The position numbers were made by a program, and so were the translations under genes. A DNA stretch of 36,201 nt from a virus: positions 1 through 36,201 of the IMG/VR virus record IMGVR_UViG_3300040960_002045. One strand, given 5' to 3'. Of this stretch, positions 1-7,183 are shown piece after piece (position 1 is the stretch's first letter; each line of letters begins with the position of its first letter). A model generated the notes under the pieces. The model was not told the origin of the DNA. It searched no databases and saw nothing but the letters and a program-made list of their open reading frames with translations.

Positions 1-36
1 GAACTTGAAATCGAACCCGAAACAAAAATCAAATGA
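1..36 (+). CDS. C-terminal end of an unidentified late gene
   Basis: An open frame enters from the left edge and ends ELEIEPETKIK followed by TGA at 34-36. The stop overlaps the ATG at 33 in an ATGA arrangement, the usual tight packing of this genome. Only 11 residues are visible, so no function can be assigned. Its direction matches the structural block that leaves the right edge, so it is probably one of the last genes of that block. Confidence 0.6.
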   Translation, partial: ELEIEPETKIK

Positions 37-227
37 CAATAGCTGAAAAAATCACAAAAATTGACGCGGATCTGGTCGTTCTTGACGAGGAGCTAGATGC
101 GGCTCGTGCAAGACTAGACGAAGTGACAAAAGAAATTCGCGATCTTAACGAACGCATCAATCAGATACCGAAAGAACGGGCGACGCTCAAGGAAGTTAAG
201 GCCACTTTGGAATCACTAGACTCCTAG
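33..227 (+). CDS. Small coiled-coil protein, last rightward gene
   Basis: A 64-residue protein, acidic and basic in alternation, with a heptad-like pattern of Leu/Ile/Val over almost its whole length (AEKITKIDADLVVLDEEL onwards). It is predicted to be a single long helix or coiled coil. It starts on an ATG overlapping the previous stop and is followed within about 30 nt by a strong terminator, so it closes the rightward transcription unit. Function is not recognisable; small coiled-coil proteins at the end of phage late blocks are often fibre accessories or lysis-related proteins, but nothing here decides. Confidence 0.7.
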   Translation: MTIAEKITKIDADLVVLDEELDAARARLDEVTKEIRDLNERINQIPKERATLKEVKATLESLDS

Positions 228-258
228 TAATTTCAGAACGTCTCCACTGATAAAAGTG

Positions 259-293
259 AGAGCCCCCAACCACTCCGGAAGGGGGCTCTTTTC
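259..293 (+). terminator. Rho-independent terminator closing the rightward late block
   Basis: AGAGCCCCC at 259-267 pairs perfectly with GGGGGCTCT at 281-289, with a 13-nt loop, and runs into a T-rich stretch (TTTTCTT). It sits just after the last rightward gene and before the end of the converging leftward block. On the opposite strand there is no comparable T-run, so it acts mainly on rightward transcripts. Confidence 0.85.
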
Positions 294-352
294 TTGGTTT
301 ATACCTTGGTATAGGTCGGCTTTTTAAAACGCCTCACAGGGTCTGTTAGGAG

Positions 353-583
353 CTAATCAGCCGCCACTGTCTGGGGAATCTCTGTGTCCTTGGGCTTCTT
401 AAACGAGTCAGCTATGAGCCTAACTTCGTTCGGCGTAACCATGCTGATTCCGTTGAATGGAAACGGAGTTATTTCCTCGCTACCTTCGATGACTTCCTGT
501 AGAGCGTTTGCGACGCTAATTGCGGTTTCGGAGGCCATTGGCACGTTATGCCAGCGCCTCAAGACTTTCTCAAGATCACTCAT
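353..583 (-). CDS. Hypothetical small protein, end of leftward block
   Basis: A 76-residue protein beginning MSDLEKVLRRWHNVPMAS. I place the start at 583 because its ATG overlaps the stop of the upstream gene by 8 nt (ATGAGTGA), an arrangement repeated at several junctions in this genome. A longer in-frame start at 610 exists. There are no membrane segments or cysteine motifs; the N-terminal part is helical (ETAISVANALQEVIEG). It is the last gene of the leftward block. No family recognised. Confidence 0.65.
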   Translation of the reverse strand: MSDLEKVLRRWHNVPMASETAISVANALQEVIEGSEEITPFPFNGISMVTPNEVRLIADSFKKPKDTEIPQTVAAD

Positions 584-782
584 CTTCCAGCTCCTCGATT
601 TCTTGGGCAATCTCTGCCTTAACTGAATGTATGGTATCTACAAGCGACTTCGCTGATTCATCAGCCTTAGCAGATGCCCATCCGGCCTCCCACTCGTTAC
701 CCTTAAGACTCCCTATTGCGTATGGGCATTTAATGCCCTGGTGATAATTTTTATATCCTTGGTGATATATTTTGCTATTCAT
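576..782 (-). CDS. RMF/CrpP-like small protein
   Basis: A 68-residue protein whose N-terminal half carries the pattern of the ribosome modulation factor/CrpP family: a Gly-containing helix with a duplicated YHQG (residues 6-9 and 13-16), then KCPYA, then a short turn, then NEWEAGW. RMF binds ribosomes and promotes 100S dimers in stationary phase; phages and plasmids carry relatives of mostly unknown role. The C-terminal half is an acidic helix (IAQEIEELEDE) absent from RMF. It is the gene just downstream of the helicase. The family match is by motif only, and a nucleic-acid-binding or host-ribosome-targeting role is inference. Confidence 0.6.
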   Translation of the reverse strand: MNSKIYHQGYKNYHQGIKCPYAIGSLKGNEWEAGWASAKADESAKSLVDTIHSVKAEIAQEIEELEDE

Positions 783-796
783 ATGTTTTAGGTTTA

Positions 797-2110
797 TTAT
801 GTTATAGATAGTTCCTCCTGATCGCCCTGGATCTCTCCATGAACGGCAGAAAAAATGTCAGAGTGCCTGACTTGTCTGCTCAACCTCAATCCATTCATGC
901 TGGTGACTCGGCTTATGGCAACATAAAGAAGACCAGTAGCAAATGGTTTGGCTGGTGGCAAGTCTATATAAACTTTTTTTAGAGTAGATCCCTGCGAACT
1001 ATGTATCGTCATAGCCCACCCGAGGACAACAGGAAACGCTTTGAACTCTCCAGACTTTACCTGCTCTAACTCGGAATTTCTACCTATTGTCCATTTATGC
1101 TGAGTCCAAACCTTCTTCGGAAGATTTATCATGCCCTTGCCGTCCACATCGATAAGCATTCTTCCGTAGCGATCTACTCCATAGAATGTCCCTTGGTCGC
1201 CATTAACGCAATTTTGGTAGTCGCCTTCGGCCTTCCACGATCCGTTCGCTTTGACAACCACTCTAGCTCCCCTGCGAAGCATTAGTGGCTTCACGGGATC
1301 TTCGCCCTGCCATTGATTAGACTCGGTAGTGAACTCAATCTCTTGGCCGTGTAGCTTTGACAATTCGCGTAGGTTCACTCGCTTGGCTATGGCTCGGTAG
1401 GGAGTTAGTGTAATGCTGCCAGGTAAGGGTCTCCCAACACATCGATTCAGGATACGCAAATCTAGGTTAGATTGCTGGCCTGTTCGGATTCTAGAGAATA
1501 GCTCTCCCTCGGCTCTGGATTGTTGGCGAAAAATCCTGGTTAATCGGTAAGTTTTAACGCCCTTGAGGCACCTAGCCTCGGATATCCCGAATGGAGACTT
1601 GTAGCCCCACAGCTCAAGTGCCTCAGAATCTTTGTGTGAGCTTACAGGAGGCAGTTGGCCATCGTCCCCGACGAGAAGTATTCCGGCCCCGCCAAAAGCC
1701 TTTGTAGAGCGTCTAGAGTGCTGTAAGGCACTGTTTATGAAATCTAGCTGGTCTGCTCTGAGCATTGAGCATTCGTCGATGACAATCCACTCGGCTTCGA
1801 CTAAGGGAGCAGATCGCTTTCCTCCGAAATACCTAGTAGAGACGTCTGACTGCCGCAGTTTTGTGGCTTTCAGGTTTGGGTCTAGAGGATATTGCGATGG
1901 CATCCCAAATGTCTTGTGGACTGTCTGACCGCCAACTAGGGACGCCGCAAGTCCAGTGGGGGCACAGTAAACTATCTTGCTCGAGGATTTGTATAACTCA
2001 CGAACCACAACGCTTTTGCCTGAGCCAGCAGGACCAGACACGCGAAGGACTCTCTCAAAGCCCGACTGGATCGCCTTAACGATTTCTAACTGCTCTCCGG
2101 TCAGATTCAT
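797..2110 (-). CDS. SF1B DNA helicase (RecD/Pif1-like)
   Basis: A 437-residue ATP-dependent helicase. Visible motifs in order: Walker A GPAGSGKS (26-33), motif Ia APTGLAA (50-56), motif II IDEC (111-114), motif III GDDGQLPPV (148-156), a LTRIFRQ element (190-196), an NGDQGTF element typical of the RecD2/Pif1 SH3-like insertion (303-309), motif V IHSSQGST (369-376) and motif VI YVAISRV (396-402). All catalytic motifs are intact, so it should translocate 5' to 3' on single-stranded DNA. Similar phage proteins (Dda type) serve replication initiation and recombination. Its ATG overlaps the end of the sigma-like gene by 4 nt, so the two are co-translated. Confidence 0.93.
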   Translation of the reverse strand: MNLTGEQLEIVKAIQSGFERVLRVSGPAGSGKSVVVRELYKSSSKIVYCAPTGLAASLVGGQTVHKTFGMPSQYPLDPNLKATKLRQSDVSTRYFGGKRSAPLVEAEWIVIDECSMLRADQLDFINSALQHSRRSTKAFGGAGILLVGDDGQLPPVSSHKDSEALELWGYKSPFGISEARCLKGVKTYRLTRIFRQQSRAEGELFSRIRTGQQSNLDLRILNRCVGRPLPGSITLTPYRAIAKRVNLRELSKLHGQEIEFTTESNQWQGEDPVKPLMLRRGARVVVKANGSWKAEGDYQNCVNGDQGTFYGVDRYGRMLIDVDGKGMINLPKKVWTQHKWTIGRNSELEQVKSGEFKAFPVVLGWAMTIHSSQGSTLKKVYIDLPPAKPFATGLLYVAISRVTSMNGLRLSRQVRHSDIFSAVHGEIQGDQEELSIT

Positions 2111-2664
2111 TTAAACTTAGTATACCTAGCAAACTTCTTCATGGCCACCTTGCTAAGATATATTTGGTTACTTACCTGCTTTTCGGATAAGTCAACGATG
2201 GTTGCAATTTTGCTCAACGTATTGCCTTTTGCGTAGAGCCTCATAATGCATCTAGCCTTACTCGACTTGAGCATATCTATGAGGTCATACAAGTCCGAGT
2301 AGCTCTGTTGGTAATATTCAGTTTCATCGTTTATCGGGATTGGCGAGACATTTGGCTGATACAAATCCTTAGATGCATACCAAATGGCCGTGGATAAATA
2401 AGGCAGGTTCCATTTGTCTGTATCGCGAAGAGGCAATATCCTTAACCAGATCTCACCTGCGGCGTCTCCGGCATCCACTGCCCCTGCCGTTTTGCGATTA
2501 ACAGATTTTCCAGCAATCAATATCATTTTTGTCAAAGTCTCGTCGAGAGCTTTTAGCCTTTGTGACTCGGTAATTAGAAATTCGGCTTTATATCCTGGCA
2601 TGTCATCAGACCAATATCTATGACCATCCGTTTCTATTGTGCCTATAGGGGTTTTAAATATCAT
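2107..2664 (-). CDS. Sigma-70-family-like transcription factor
   Basis: A 185-residue protein with a two-domain layout like an ECF sigma factor. Residues about 63-106 resemble region 2 (DAAGEIWLRI, then YLSTAIWYASKDLYQ). Residues about 124-178 form a region 4-like helix-turn-helix (AKGNTLSKIATIVDLSEKQV, then a recognition helix). Such phage factors redirect host RNA polymerase to middle or late promoters. Its place in the leftward block next to the helicase fits a middle/late switch protein. The similarity is by pattern, not by a strongly conserved signature, so a DNA-binding regulator of another type remains possible. Confidence 0.6.
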   Translation of the reverse strand: MIFKTPIGTIETDGHRYWSDDMPGYKAEFLITESQRLKALDETLTKMILIAGKSVNRKTAGAVDAGDAAGEIWLRILPLRDTDKWNLPYLSTAIWYASKDLYQPNVSPIPINDETEYYQQSYSDLYDLIDMLKSSKARCIMRLYAKGNTLSKIATIVDLSEKQVSNQIYLSKVAMKKFARYTKFK

Positions 2665-3002
2665 GGGCCATATGGGTTGTGGGGTAAATAAACTGCATGT
2701 GTATAGTCGCAGACATTTGATACAAAATTTAGATCAACAAATAGCTTTTTCTTTTTAGCCATCTTAGATGCTTTTTCGGATTCACTCCTAAGCTTGTTCT
2801 TAATCTTCTGATTTATTACCTGTCTCTCAAGCACGTCCATTCTCTCTGGACCAACGACTCTACCCTCTCTATGTGATGCAGCAGTCCTAACCGCTTGTTC
2901 GCGGCTAGAATGAGATGAAACAAACCCCCACTCGTTTGCAACGATCCAGGGCTTCTCTGTCTTACTCCATGTCTTTCGGTTATATTTAGAGTTTTTCTTC
3001 AT
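2661..3002 (-). CDS. Hypothetical basic protein
   Basis: A 113-residue, strongly basic protein with a Lys/Arg-rich start (MKKNSKYNRKTWSKTEKPW) and a basic central helix ending in KMAKKKKLF. It overlaps the sigma-like gene by 4 nt and the gene upstream by 17 nt, so it belongs to the same operon. The charge suggests nucleic-acid binding, but no known domain is visible. Confidence 0.6.
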   Translation of the reverse strand: MKKNSKYNRKTWSKTEKPWIVANEWGFVSSHSSREQAVRTAASHREGRVVGPERMDVLERQVINQKIKNKLRSESEKASKMAKKKKLFVDLNFVSNVCDYTHAVYLPHNPYGP

Positions 3003-3294
3003 CTTCTAATTTATACCCAGCAGCCCAGGCAATGTAAACGGAATTTAATTCTTCTTCATTTAAATGCTTATTTTTATATACCAAAATATCTGCATTTCCA
3101 AAGCTTAGACAATAGAGTCTCCACATGTCGTCATCAATTTCAACTTTTAAATTTCTGCGACTAACAGGCATTAATTCACCATGATGCTTTCCTCCTAACA
3201 AAGGAGCAACAGACTCGGGTCTTTTGGAATTGCTACTTAATAGAATTCTAATCTCATGAGTGAGGATTTCTATGTTCTCATACATATTGATCAT
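2986..3294 (-). CDS. Hypothetical protein
   Basis: A 102-residue protein, mildly acidic, beginning MINMYENIEIL and ending with an amphipathic acidic helix (NEEELNSVYIAWAAGYKLED). It overlaps both neighbours by 17 nt, so it is translated as part of the operon. ATG codons three residues apart at the start leave the exact start open. No family recognised. Confidence 0.6.
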   Translation of the reverse strand: MINMYENIEILTHEIRILLSSNSKRPESVAPLLGGKHHGELMPVSRRNLKVEIDDDMWRLYCLSFGNADILVYKNKHLNEEELNSVYIAWAAGYKLEDEEKL

Positions 3295-3550
3295 CTTCCT
3301 CTCTTAATTTGTCTTGGACGAGCTTCGCATATCCTTGTATGTCCTCATAAGTGTCCAGATGCCTGTAATCTGCGGTCACAGCCCGACTAATTTTACTTAG
3401 GATCATATCGAAGGCCTCGCATATATCAAATGGAAGCTGTTCATAGTTCACGCCGTCACGGATAACCCGCTTGAGCCTTTGTGCAATTGCTGCGTTGTCG
3501 GAGAACCTTCCATAGGTTTCGCCGCGTTCTTTTAATGTTCGTTCTACCAT
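3278..3550 (-). CDS. DUF6378-like phage protein
   Basis: A 90-residue protein with the layout of a widespread phage family (DUF6378): LKERGETYGRF near residue 6, then AQRLKRVIR, then a central helix EAFDMILSKISRAV, then DTYEDIQGYAKLV. The alpha-helical pattern with conserved acidic residues resembles MazG-type nucleotide pyrophosphohydrolases, but no activity is known to me. It lies next to the deaminase gene, which supports a link to nucleotide metabolism (inference). Confidence 0.7.
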   Translation of the reverse strand: MVERTLKERGETYGRFSDNAAIAQRLKRVIRDGVNYEQLPFDICEAFDMILSKISRAVTADYRHLDTYEDIQGYAKLVQDKLREEDDQYV

Positions 3551-3551
3551 A

Positions 3552-3896
3552 TTAATATTCTCTTATTCTTATCTCTCTAATTCCGAAACGAGAGAGTGCC
3601 TCCGCACATTCCGGACAAACGTATTTGTGACCATAAACCCAAACAATGCTGGGCCTTATAGTCATCTCTAAAACCTTAAGCTTGTCGAGTAACCTAATCT
3701 CGGCATGCGTCGATTTGCAAAAGTGGGTTTGGTCACCTGTAGGCAATTCTAGTCGCTCACAAATATGGCCAGTATCTTCGCAATGATTCGCAGCAGTTAA
3801 AAAATCAGCCCCAACGTAACATCCCGCCGCAACGCCTCTTTTCTGGCAAGTGCTTTGAGGATGTACCTTCAATCGTAGATATTCAAACTCGGTCAT
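3552..3896 (-). CDS. Cytidine/deoxycytidylate deaminase family enzyme
   Basis: A 114-residue zinc deaminase. The signature is HAE at 64-66 (zinc ligand His and proton-shuttle Glu) and CPEC at 94-97 (the two zinc-binding Cys), with the usual hydrophobic strand before it (IVWVYGHKYV). dCMP deaminases convert dCMP to dUMP and feed dTTP synthesis during phage replication. The protein is shorter than typical dCMP deaminases of about 150 residues or more; extra Cys/His residues in the N-terminal half (C17, C26, H38, C39, H44, C46) could form a second zinc site. The exact substrate cannot be read from sequence. Confidence 0.85.
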   Translation of the reverse strand: MTEFEYLRLKVHPQSTCQKRGVAAGCYVGADFLTAANHCEDTGHICERLELPTGDQTHFCKSTHAEIRLLDKLKVLEMTIRPSIVWVYGHKYVCPECAEALSRFGIREIRIREY

Positions 3897-3900
3897 TTTA

Positions 3901-4389
3901 TTAATGAAATCCAGGTTCTCTCGTTAGATCTATCCAGTTAACATTATTTATGTCCGACATATAACAATCTTGGGCATACATCCTGTCTCTGTCTGGGATA
4001 CTTTTAGTCGTCCAAGACTTGTGGTGATATCCAAAAACAACCGCAGCATGGGTCATTGCTGCATTCAGATACATATACAGGAACGGCTTTGGCTCGGCAT
4101 TATCCCAGGAGTGCTTAGCACAAACTATAAAGTTTGATCCAAACGGCCAATCGGTCCTATCTGTGAAGTTACAGCTAAGGCCCTTAACCTCCATCCGCTT
4201 TGTCAGGCCACCACTTATACTGGTTACATAGAAATCGCCAGAGTCGGCATACTCCTTCCACTGATCGTGGGTAGGCCTTATCTTTGTCTCAGGGACATCT
4301 ACTATATAATCCCTCGATCTCCACCAGTCGGCGGCAACCTCAACGGCCTTCTGGCTTTTCTTTAGTCTTTCAACAAACTTAGTATTCAT
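3901..4389 (-). CDS. Putative PD-(D/E)XK-fold protein
   Basis: A 162-residue protein with a possible restriction-endonuclease-like core. A helix carries Glu17 (VEVAADWWRSRDY), Asp52 lies in a GDFYVTS strand, and Glu67-x-Lys69 lies in MEVKG. This order (E, D, ExK) is that of the PD-(D/E)XK nucleases. The rest contains several aromatic and histidine residues (YHHKSW). Phage proteins of this kind are usually of unknown function. It is separated from the deaminase by only 4 nt. The fold assignment is inference from three short motifs. Confidence 0.5.
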   Translation of the reverse strand: MNTKFVERLKKSQKAVEVAADWWRSRDYIVDVPETKIRPTHDQWKEYADSGDFYVTSISGGLTKRMEVKGLSCNFTDRTDWPFGSNFIVCAKHSWDNAEPKPFLYMYLNAAMTHAAVVFGYHHKSWTTKSIPDRDRMYAQDCYMSDINNVNWIDLTREPGFH

Positions 4390-4410
4390 ATATTGTTTTG
4401 GTTTATTATT

Positions 4411-4569
4411 TTATGTTACAATTTTCCTCAAGCGACATTCGCTCGGGTATAATTCATGGTTGACGTTTGATCGGATATTAAAGGGCCATAGGTCCATTAG
4501 ATAATTAGTAGCGACCTTGCCGTGCCACGGCAGAGAACAATGCGTTGAAATCAATTTCGTTTCACTCAT
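4411..4569 (-). CDS. Small 52-residue protein sharing a tail motif with the phosphatase
   Basis: A short reading frame (52 residues, stop TAA at 4411-4413). Its ATG overlaps the stop of the upstream gene by 8 nt (ATGAGTGA), exactly the overlap seen at other coupled junctions here, and it fills an otherwise empty gap. The sequence begins MSETKLISTHCSLPWHGKVA and contains HGKVATNYLMDL. This is nearly identical to the last residues of the metallophosphatase at 5888-6532 (HGKVATNHLMDL). It may therefore be a recombination remnant or a reused docking motif. Function unknown. Confidence 0.6.
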   Translation of the reverse strand: MSETKLISTHCSLPWHGKVATNYLMDLWPFNIRSNVNHELYPSECRLRKIVT

Positions 4570-4813
4570 GATTTAACTTGGTCGTCGGCGGATAAACAGA
4601 AAATTCCCCCGTGTCCATCAGTCTTCTGAATGTGTATCGGTAAGGTTCCGCCATCATCGATCTATCCATTGAATAGGTGCCGTCCTTGTTTTGAGAAAAT
4701 CTCTCGCCATCATCACGCCAAAGCGCCGAACAAGAGGACGCTGGGTGGTCCAATTCGTTATTTTTTTCACATATTGAAGGGTCAATTTGTGACAAATTGC
4801 TTTTTGTTTTCAT
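4562..4813 (-). CDS. Hypothetical protein
   Basis: An 83-residue protein beginning MKTKSNLSQIDPSICEKNN. The C-terminal half contains KDGTYSMDRSMMAEPYRYTF and reads like a small beta-rich domain. It is preceded by an A/T-rich leader without a Shine-Dalgarno sequence and overlaps the following small gene by 8 nt. No known family. Confidence 0.55.
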   Translation of the reverse strand: MKTKSNLSQIDPSICEKNNELDHPASSCSALWRDDGERFSQNKDGTYSMDRSMMAEPYRYTFRRLMDTGEFSVYPPTTKLNHE

Positions 4814-4882
4814 CTGTAAGTACTTATCAATTAAGCATATAACCAGCCGCTACAAGACAACGGGCTACCGCCCGAGCTAGAA

Positions 4883-5083
4883 CTAGGCGTTAGCAGAATA
4901 AAGCTTCAGGTGGTTGACCAGTTCAATCTGCTTGGTGGTCATCTCGTTGATTTCCCGCTCAAGCTCTTGGGCGTGGTTCCTCATTTCTTGATAAGCTGCG
5001 TTCCAGTCGTCCAGCTTCATTGAGCTTAGATCGCATTGGATGCGGTTTTCTTCGTCGTCAGTTCTTGGTGTATCAGTATCCAT
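4883..5083 (-). CDS. DTPRTD-type coiled-coil phage protein
   Basis: A 66-residue protein beginning MDTDTPRTDDEENRIQ and continuing in a helix HAQELEREINEMTTKQIELV. The combination of an N-terminal DTPRTD motif with a following ARxLERELNE-type helix is one I associate with small phage proteins of Verrucomicrobiota and related metagenomes. I chose the ATG at 5083 because the motif starts there and the preceding leader is A/T-rich; an upstream in-frame start at 5104 exists. Role unknown. Confidence 0.65.
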   Translation of the reverse strand: MDTDTPRTDDEENRIQCDLSSMKLDDWNAAYQEMRNHAQELEREINEMTTKQIELVNHLKLYSANA

Positions 5084-5121
5084 AATATTAAAAATTGCGA
5101 ACAAGTCGGAGCAGGCAACGG

Positions 5122-5226
5122 CTACCGCCGCGCCTGTCCTTTAGCGTTATGTAAAATATGACGAGCTTTAGCAGGCATACGACCACAGCAACCCGAAGGC
5201 ATGAACTTAATCAAAGCTGAGAGCAT
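5122..5226 (-). CDS. Possible very small protein
   Basis: An ATG frame of 34 residues (MLSALIKFMPSGCCGRMPAK then a basic tail) lies in the 185-bp gap between two genes. It has a Cys-Cys pair and a basic C-terminus. The direction fits the operon, but there is no overlap, no recognised family and no ribosome-binding site. The gap could equally be a leader. Confidence 0.25.
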   Translation of the reverse strand: MLSALIKFMPSGCCGRMPAKARHILHNAKGQARR

Positions 5227-5288
5227 CACCACTCGTCTTGAGCGCGGTTGCAAATAGTTAGGCTTCGTCCCTGATCTCTGTGTTTTCG

Positions 5289-5504
5289 TTACTCAATCAA
5301 GTCTATAGTTTCGGACAGTTCATTTCTGATCCACATGAAAACGTCCTCTGGGGTCTTGAATCGCTGTTCATCAATCCCGTACTTCAGTTGGTTTCGGCTA
5401 ACCATGTTCAGATCCCATATCGTGGATGCCATGTGTCCAGCCCGTATAGCTAGGCTGTGTTCCTCGGCATCCTCCGGTAGATTAAATATCAGTTTTGCTT
5501 TCAT
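5289..5504 (-). CDS. Conserved phage protein of the NLPEDAEEH type
   Basis: A 71-residue protein starting MKAKLIFNLPEDAEEHSLAI. It resembles a family of small phage proteins with KAxFNLPEE at the start, a central WDLN helix, then a LKYG turn and a C-terminal acidic helix. The ATG at 5504 overlaps the previous stop (ATGA), which is why I prefer it to a longer start at 5642 that would overlap the upstream gene extensively. Such genes usually lie among early genes; function unknown. Confidence 0.7.
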   Translation of the reverse strand: MKAKLIFNLPEDAEEHSLAIRAGHMASTIWDLNMVSRNQLKYGIDEQRFKTPEDVFMWIRNELSETIDLIE

Positions 5505-5821
5505 TGGTCGTTGTGCCCAAGACCTCGCGTGAGAATCTCGGACTCGTGTTTCAGCAGGTTCCCGCTTCGATCTCTCGGCAAGTCTGCTCGTTGGGTTTTC
5601 CATACGTGAGTATCGCCGCCGTGATCGCAATAGTTCGGGCAATCCACTCGGGACGGACTGAGAATGTCACGGCTCGTCTCTTTCCACGTTGTCCCGCAGT
5701 CGTCGCATTTCACCCATTGCCATCCGCAGACGGGCGAACGGGGCACAACAAGACGCTGGACATCAATGCCCACCTCTGCGGAGTTTTCTGGTGAATCGGG
5801 AGTCATTGGTTCGGTGGTCAT
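5501..5821 (-). CDS. Zinc-ribbon-like protein
   Basis: A 106-residue protein with a CGWQWVKCDDCGTTW segment and a later CPNYCDHGG segment, giving two Cys-rich knuckles typical of a zinc ribbon or rubredoxin-like fold. A Trp-rich surface (GWQWVKC) precedes the first knuckle. The N-terminus is acidic and Ser/Pro-rich, the C-terminus basic. Zinc ribbons of this size in phages often bind nucleic acid or modify transcription or translation; nothing here decides which. It is coupled to the following gene by an ATGA overlap. Confidence 0.6.
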   Translation of the reverse strand: MTTEPMTPDSPENSAEVGIDVQRLVVPRSPVCGWQWVKCDDCGTTWKETSRDILSPSRVDCPNYCDHGGDTHVWKTQRADLPRDRSGNLLKHESEILTRGLGHNDQ

Positions 5822-5887
5822 GAGTCAGCTTGGGCGTTAGCCTCAAGCTTTCGTCTCGTTTGATTGTTCCATATCGTTTTACTGCTT

Positions 5888-6532
5888 TTATAGATCCATA
5901 AGGTGGTTAGTGGCGACCTTGCCGTGTTCTATTACACCACATGCGATGGCCGGATGCGGTCCATGTTTACCATAAGCCATTGCATACGATTTCCGATCTA
6001 TTCCGTTGCCTACTTGCATTCCAAACACGCGGCAATTATCGCCCGTATGCCAAACCACTCCACATTCGGAATGGTGATGGCCTTGGACATAAGATCGCAT
6101 ATTGTCCTTTGCTTTTTTAGGAGCCTTGTTGCCTTCGCCGTGACAGTAGCGAACATTATCTATGGTTACGTCCTCAACGAACTTCCATCCAGGTGCATCA
6201 AACATTTCTCCGTAATCGCGAACCCACCTGCGGGATATCCCCGCAGAGTAGGCCTTGCGATGTACGATGCGATCATGGTTTCCAATGCAAACGTATGCTT
6301 CGGGAAAAGCCCGATACCATTTGCGGATCTCGGTAATCGCACGATCTAGTTCTTCTCCGGCACTGAATCCATCTGGGTCTGTCTCATGATATGATGAATA
6401 GTGATTGTCCACCAGATCTCCGATGAAAACAACCTGGTTACAACCGCAGCGGCGATCTACATTCTTACAGAATCGTAAATACTTTTTGAGCGTGAATGGG
6501 GCGTGTAGATCGCCTATGGCCAAAACCTTCAT
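5888..6532 (-). CDS. Calcineurin-like metallophosphoesterase
   Basis: A 214-residue enzyme with all metal-binding motifs: GDLH (7-10), GDLVDN (38-43), GNHD (84-87), a His at 131 (YCHGEG) and GHHH (151-154). These bind two divalent metals for phosphoester hydrolysis; phage members include protein phosphatases and 2',3'-cyclic phosphodiesterase-like enzymes, and the substrate cannot be told. Its last residues HGKVATNHLMDL recur in the 52-residue gene at 4411-4569. It shares a 4-nt ATGA overlap with the gene upstream. Confidence 0.9.
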   Translation of the reverse strand: MKVLAIGDLHAPFTLKKYLRFCKNVDRRCGCNQVVFIGDLVDNHYSSYHETDPDGFSAGEELDRAITEIRKWYRAFPEAYVCIGNHDRIVHRKAYSAGISRRWVRDYGEMFDAPGWKFVEDVTIDNVRYCHGEGNKAPKKAKDNMRSYVQGHHHSECGVVWHTGDNCRVFGMQVGNGIDRKSYAMAYGKHGPHPAIACGVIEHGKVATNHLMDL

Positions 6533-6774
6533 AGCGATGGAAGACCAAGTTTATTAAGAGCTTGGTTCAGCTCAAAGTCTCTGCCGCTCGCAGCAGATGG
6601 CCTATAGTCTTGTGTCATCTCAAACAACTCACCATTACTGCGAGGATTTGCGGAATTCCACCATATTACTGACGCAACCCAATTGGCTATGGTGCCATCG
6701 GTTACGTGCTTGCGGATCTCATATACCCAATGAAGTTGAGGTTTGCTTTTAACCCCTCTTCTGAATTCAACCAT
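6529..6774 (-). CDS. Hypothetical protein
   Basis: An 81-residue protein beginning MVEFRRGVKSKPQLHWVYEI, rich in Trp and Asn (NWVASVIWWNSANPRSNGEL), and ending NQALNKLGLPSL. I choose the ATG at 6774 because it overlaps the upstream stop by 8 nt (ATGGTTGA), like four other leftward or rightward junctions; a start at 6801 is possible. The downstream phosphatase overlaps it by 4 nt. No family recognised. Confidence 0.6.
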   Translation of the reverse strand: MVEFRRGVKSKPQLHWVYEIRKHVTDGTIANWVASVIWWNSANPRSNGELFEMTQDYRPSAASGRDFELNQALNKLGLPSL

Positions 6775-7183
6775 CTTTTCCGTTTTTTCTAATAATGCCA
6801 TAGGTGTTATTTATCTCCTTTATTACTTCTTCAATTGGTTGCTGCATCAGCAGCGATGTAAGGTTTATAATTGCTGCGAGTTCTACGGATGCTTCCCGTA
6901 GCTCGGTAGATGGCTCTGGCTCGCCCTCTGGTGGTACATTGAGATCGACGTGAGCATTAGTCTTACTAGAGTCAATCAGCTCATACACGTCGCGACCATC
7001 GACTGGTTCGCGAGGCTCAAAGCCACCAGACTTGTAGTTTGTTCCGATTCCATAGTCGCCTTGACTCGGTACAATCGCAACGAATTCGGTACCATCCTTT
7101 CTCTCAAGAAGGAGGCGGGTTACCCCGCTCTCCCTTATCTTGATAATTCTCTTTATGCGGCCTTGGATATACTGCACGGTCAA
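6767..7183 (-). CDS. Hypothetical protein next to the SSB candidate
   Basis: A 138-residue protein. The first 40 residues read like beta strands (QYIQGRIKRIIKI, TRLLLERKDGTEFVAIVP), then an acidic Pro-rich linker (VPPEGEPEPSTEL), then a C-terminal helix ending KEINNTYGIIRKNGKDG. The strand pattern could be a small OB- or SH3-type barrel, which would suit a partner of the DNA-binding protein encoded immediately upstream (4-nt overlap). That is inference only. Confidence 0.6.
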   Translation of the reverse strand: MTVQYIQGRIKRIIKIRESGVTRLLLERKDGTEFVAIVPSQGDYGIGTNYKSGGFEPREPVDGRDVYELIDSSKTNAHVDLNVPPEGEPEPSTELREASVELAAIINLTSLLMQQPIEEVIKEINNTYGIIRKNGKDG

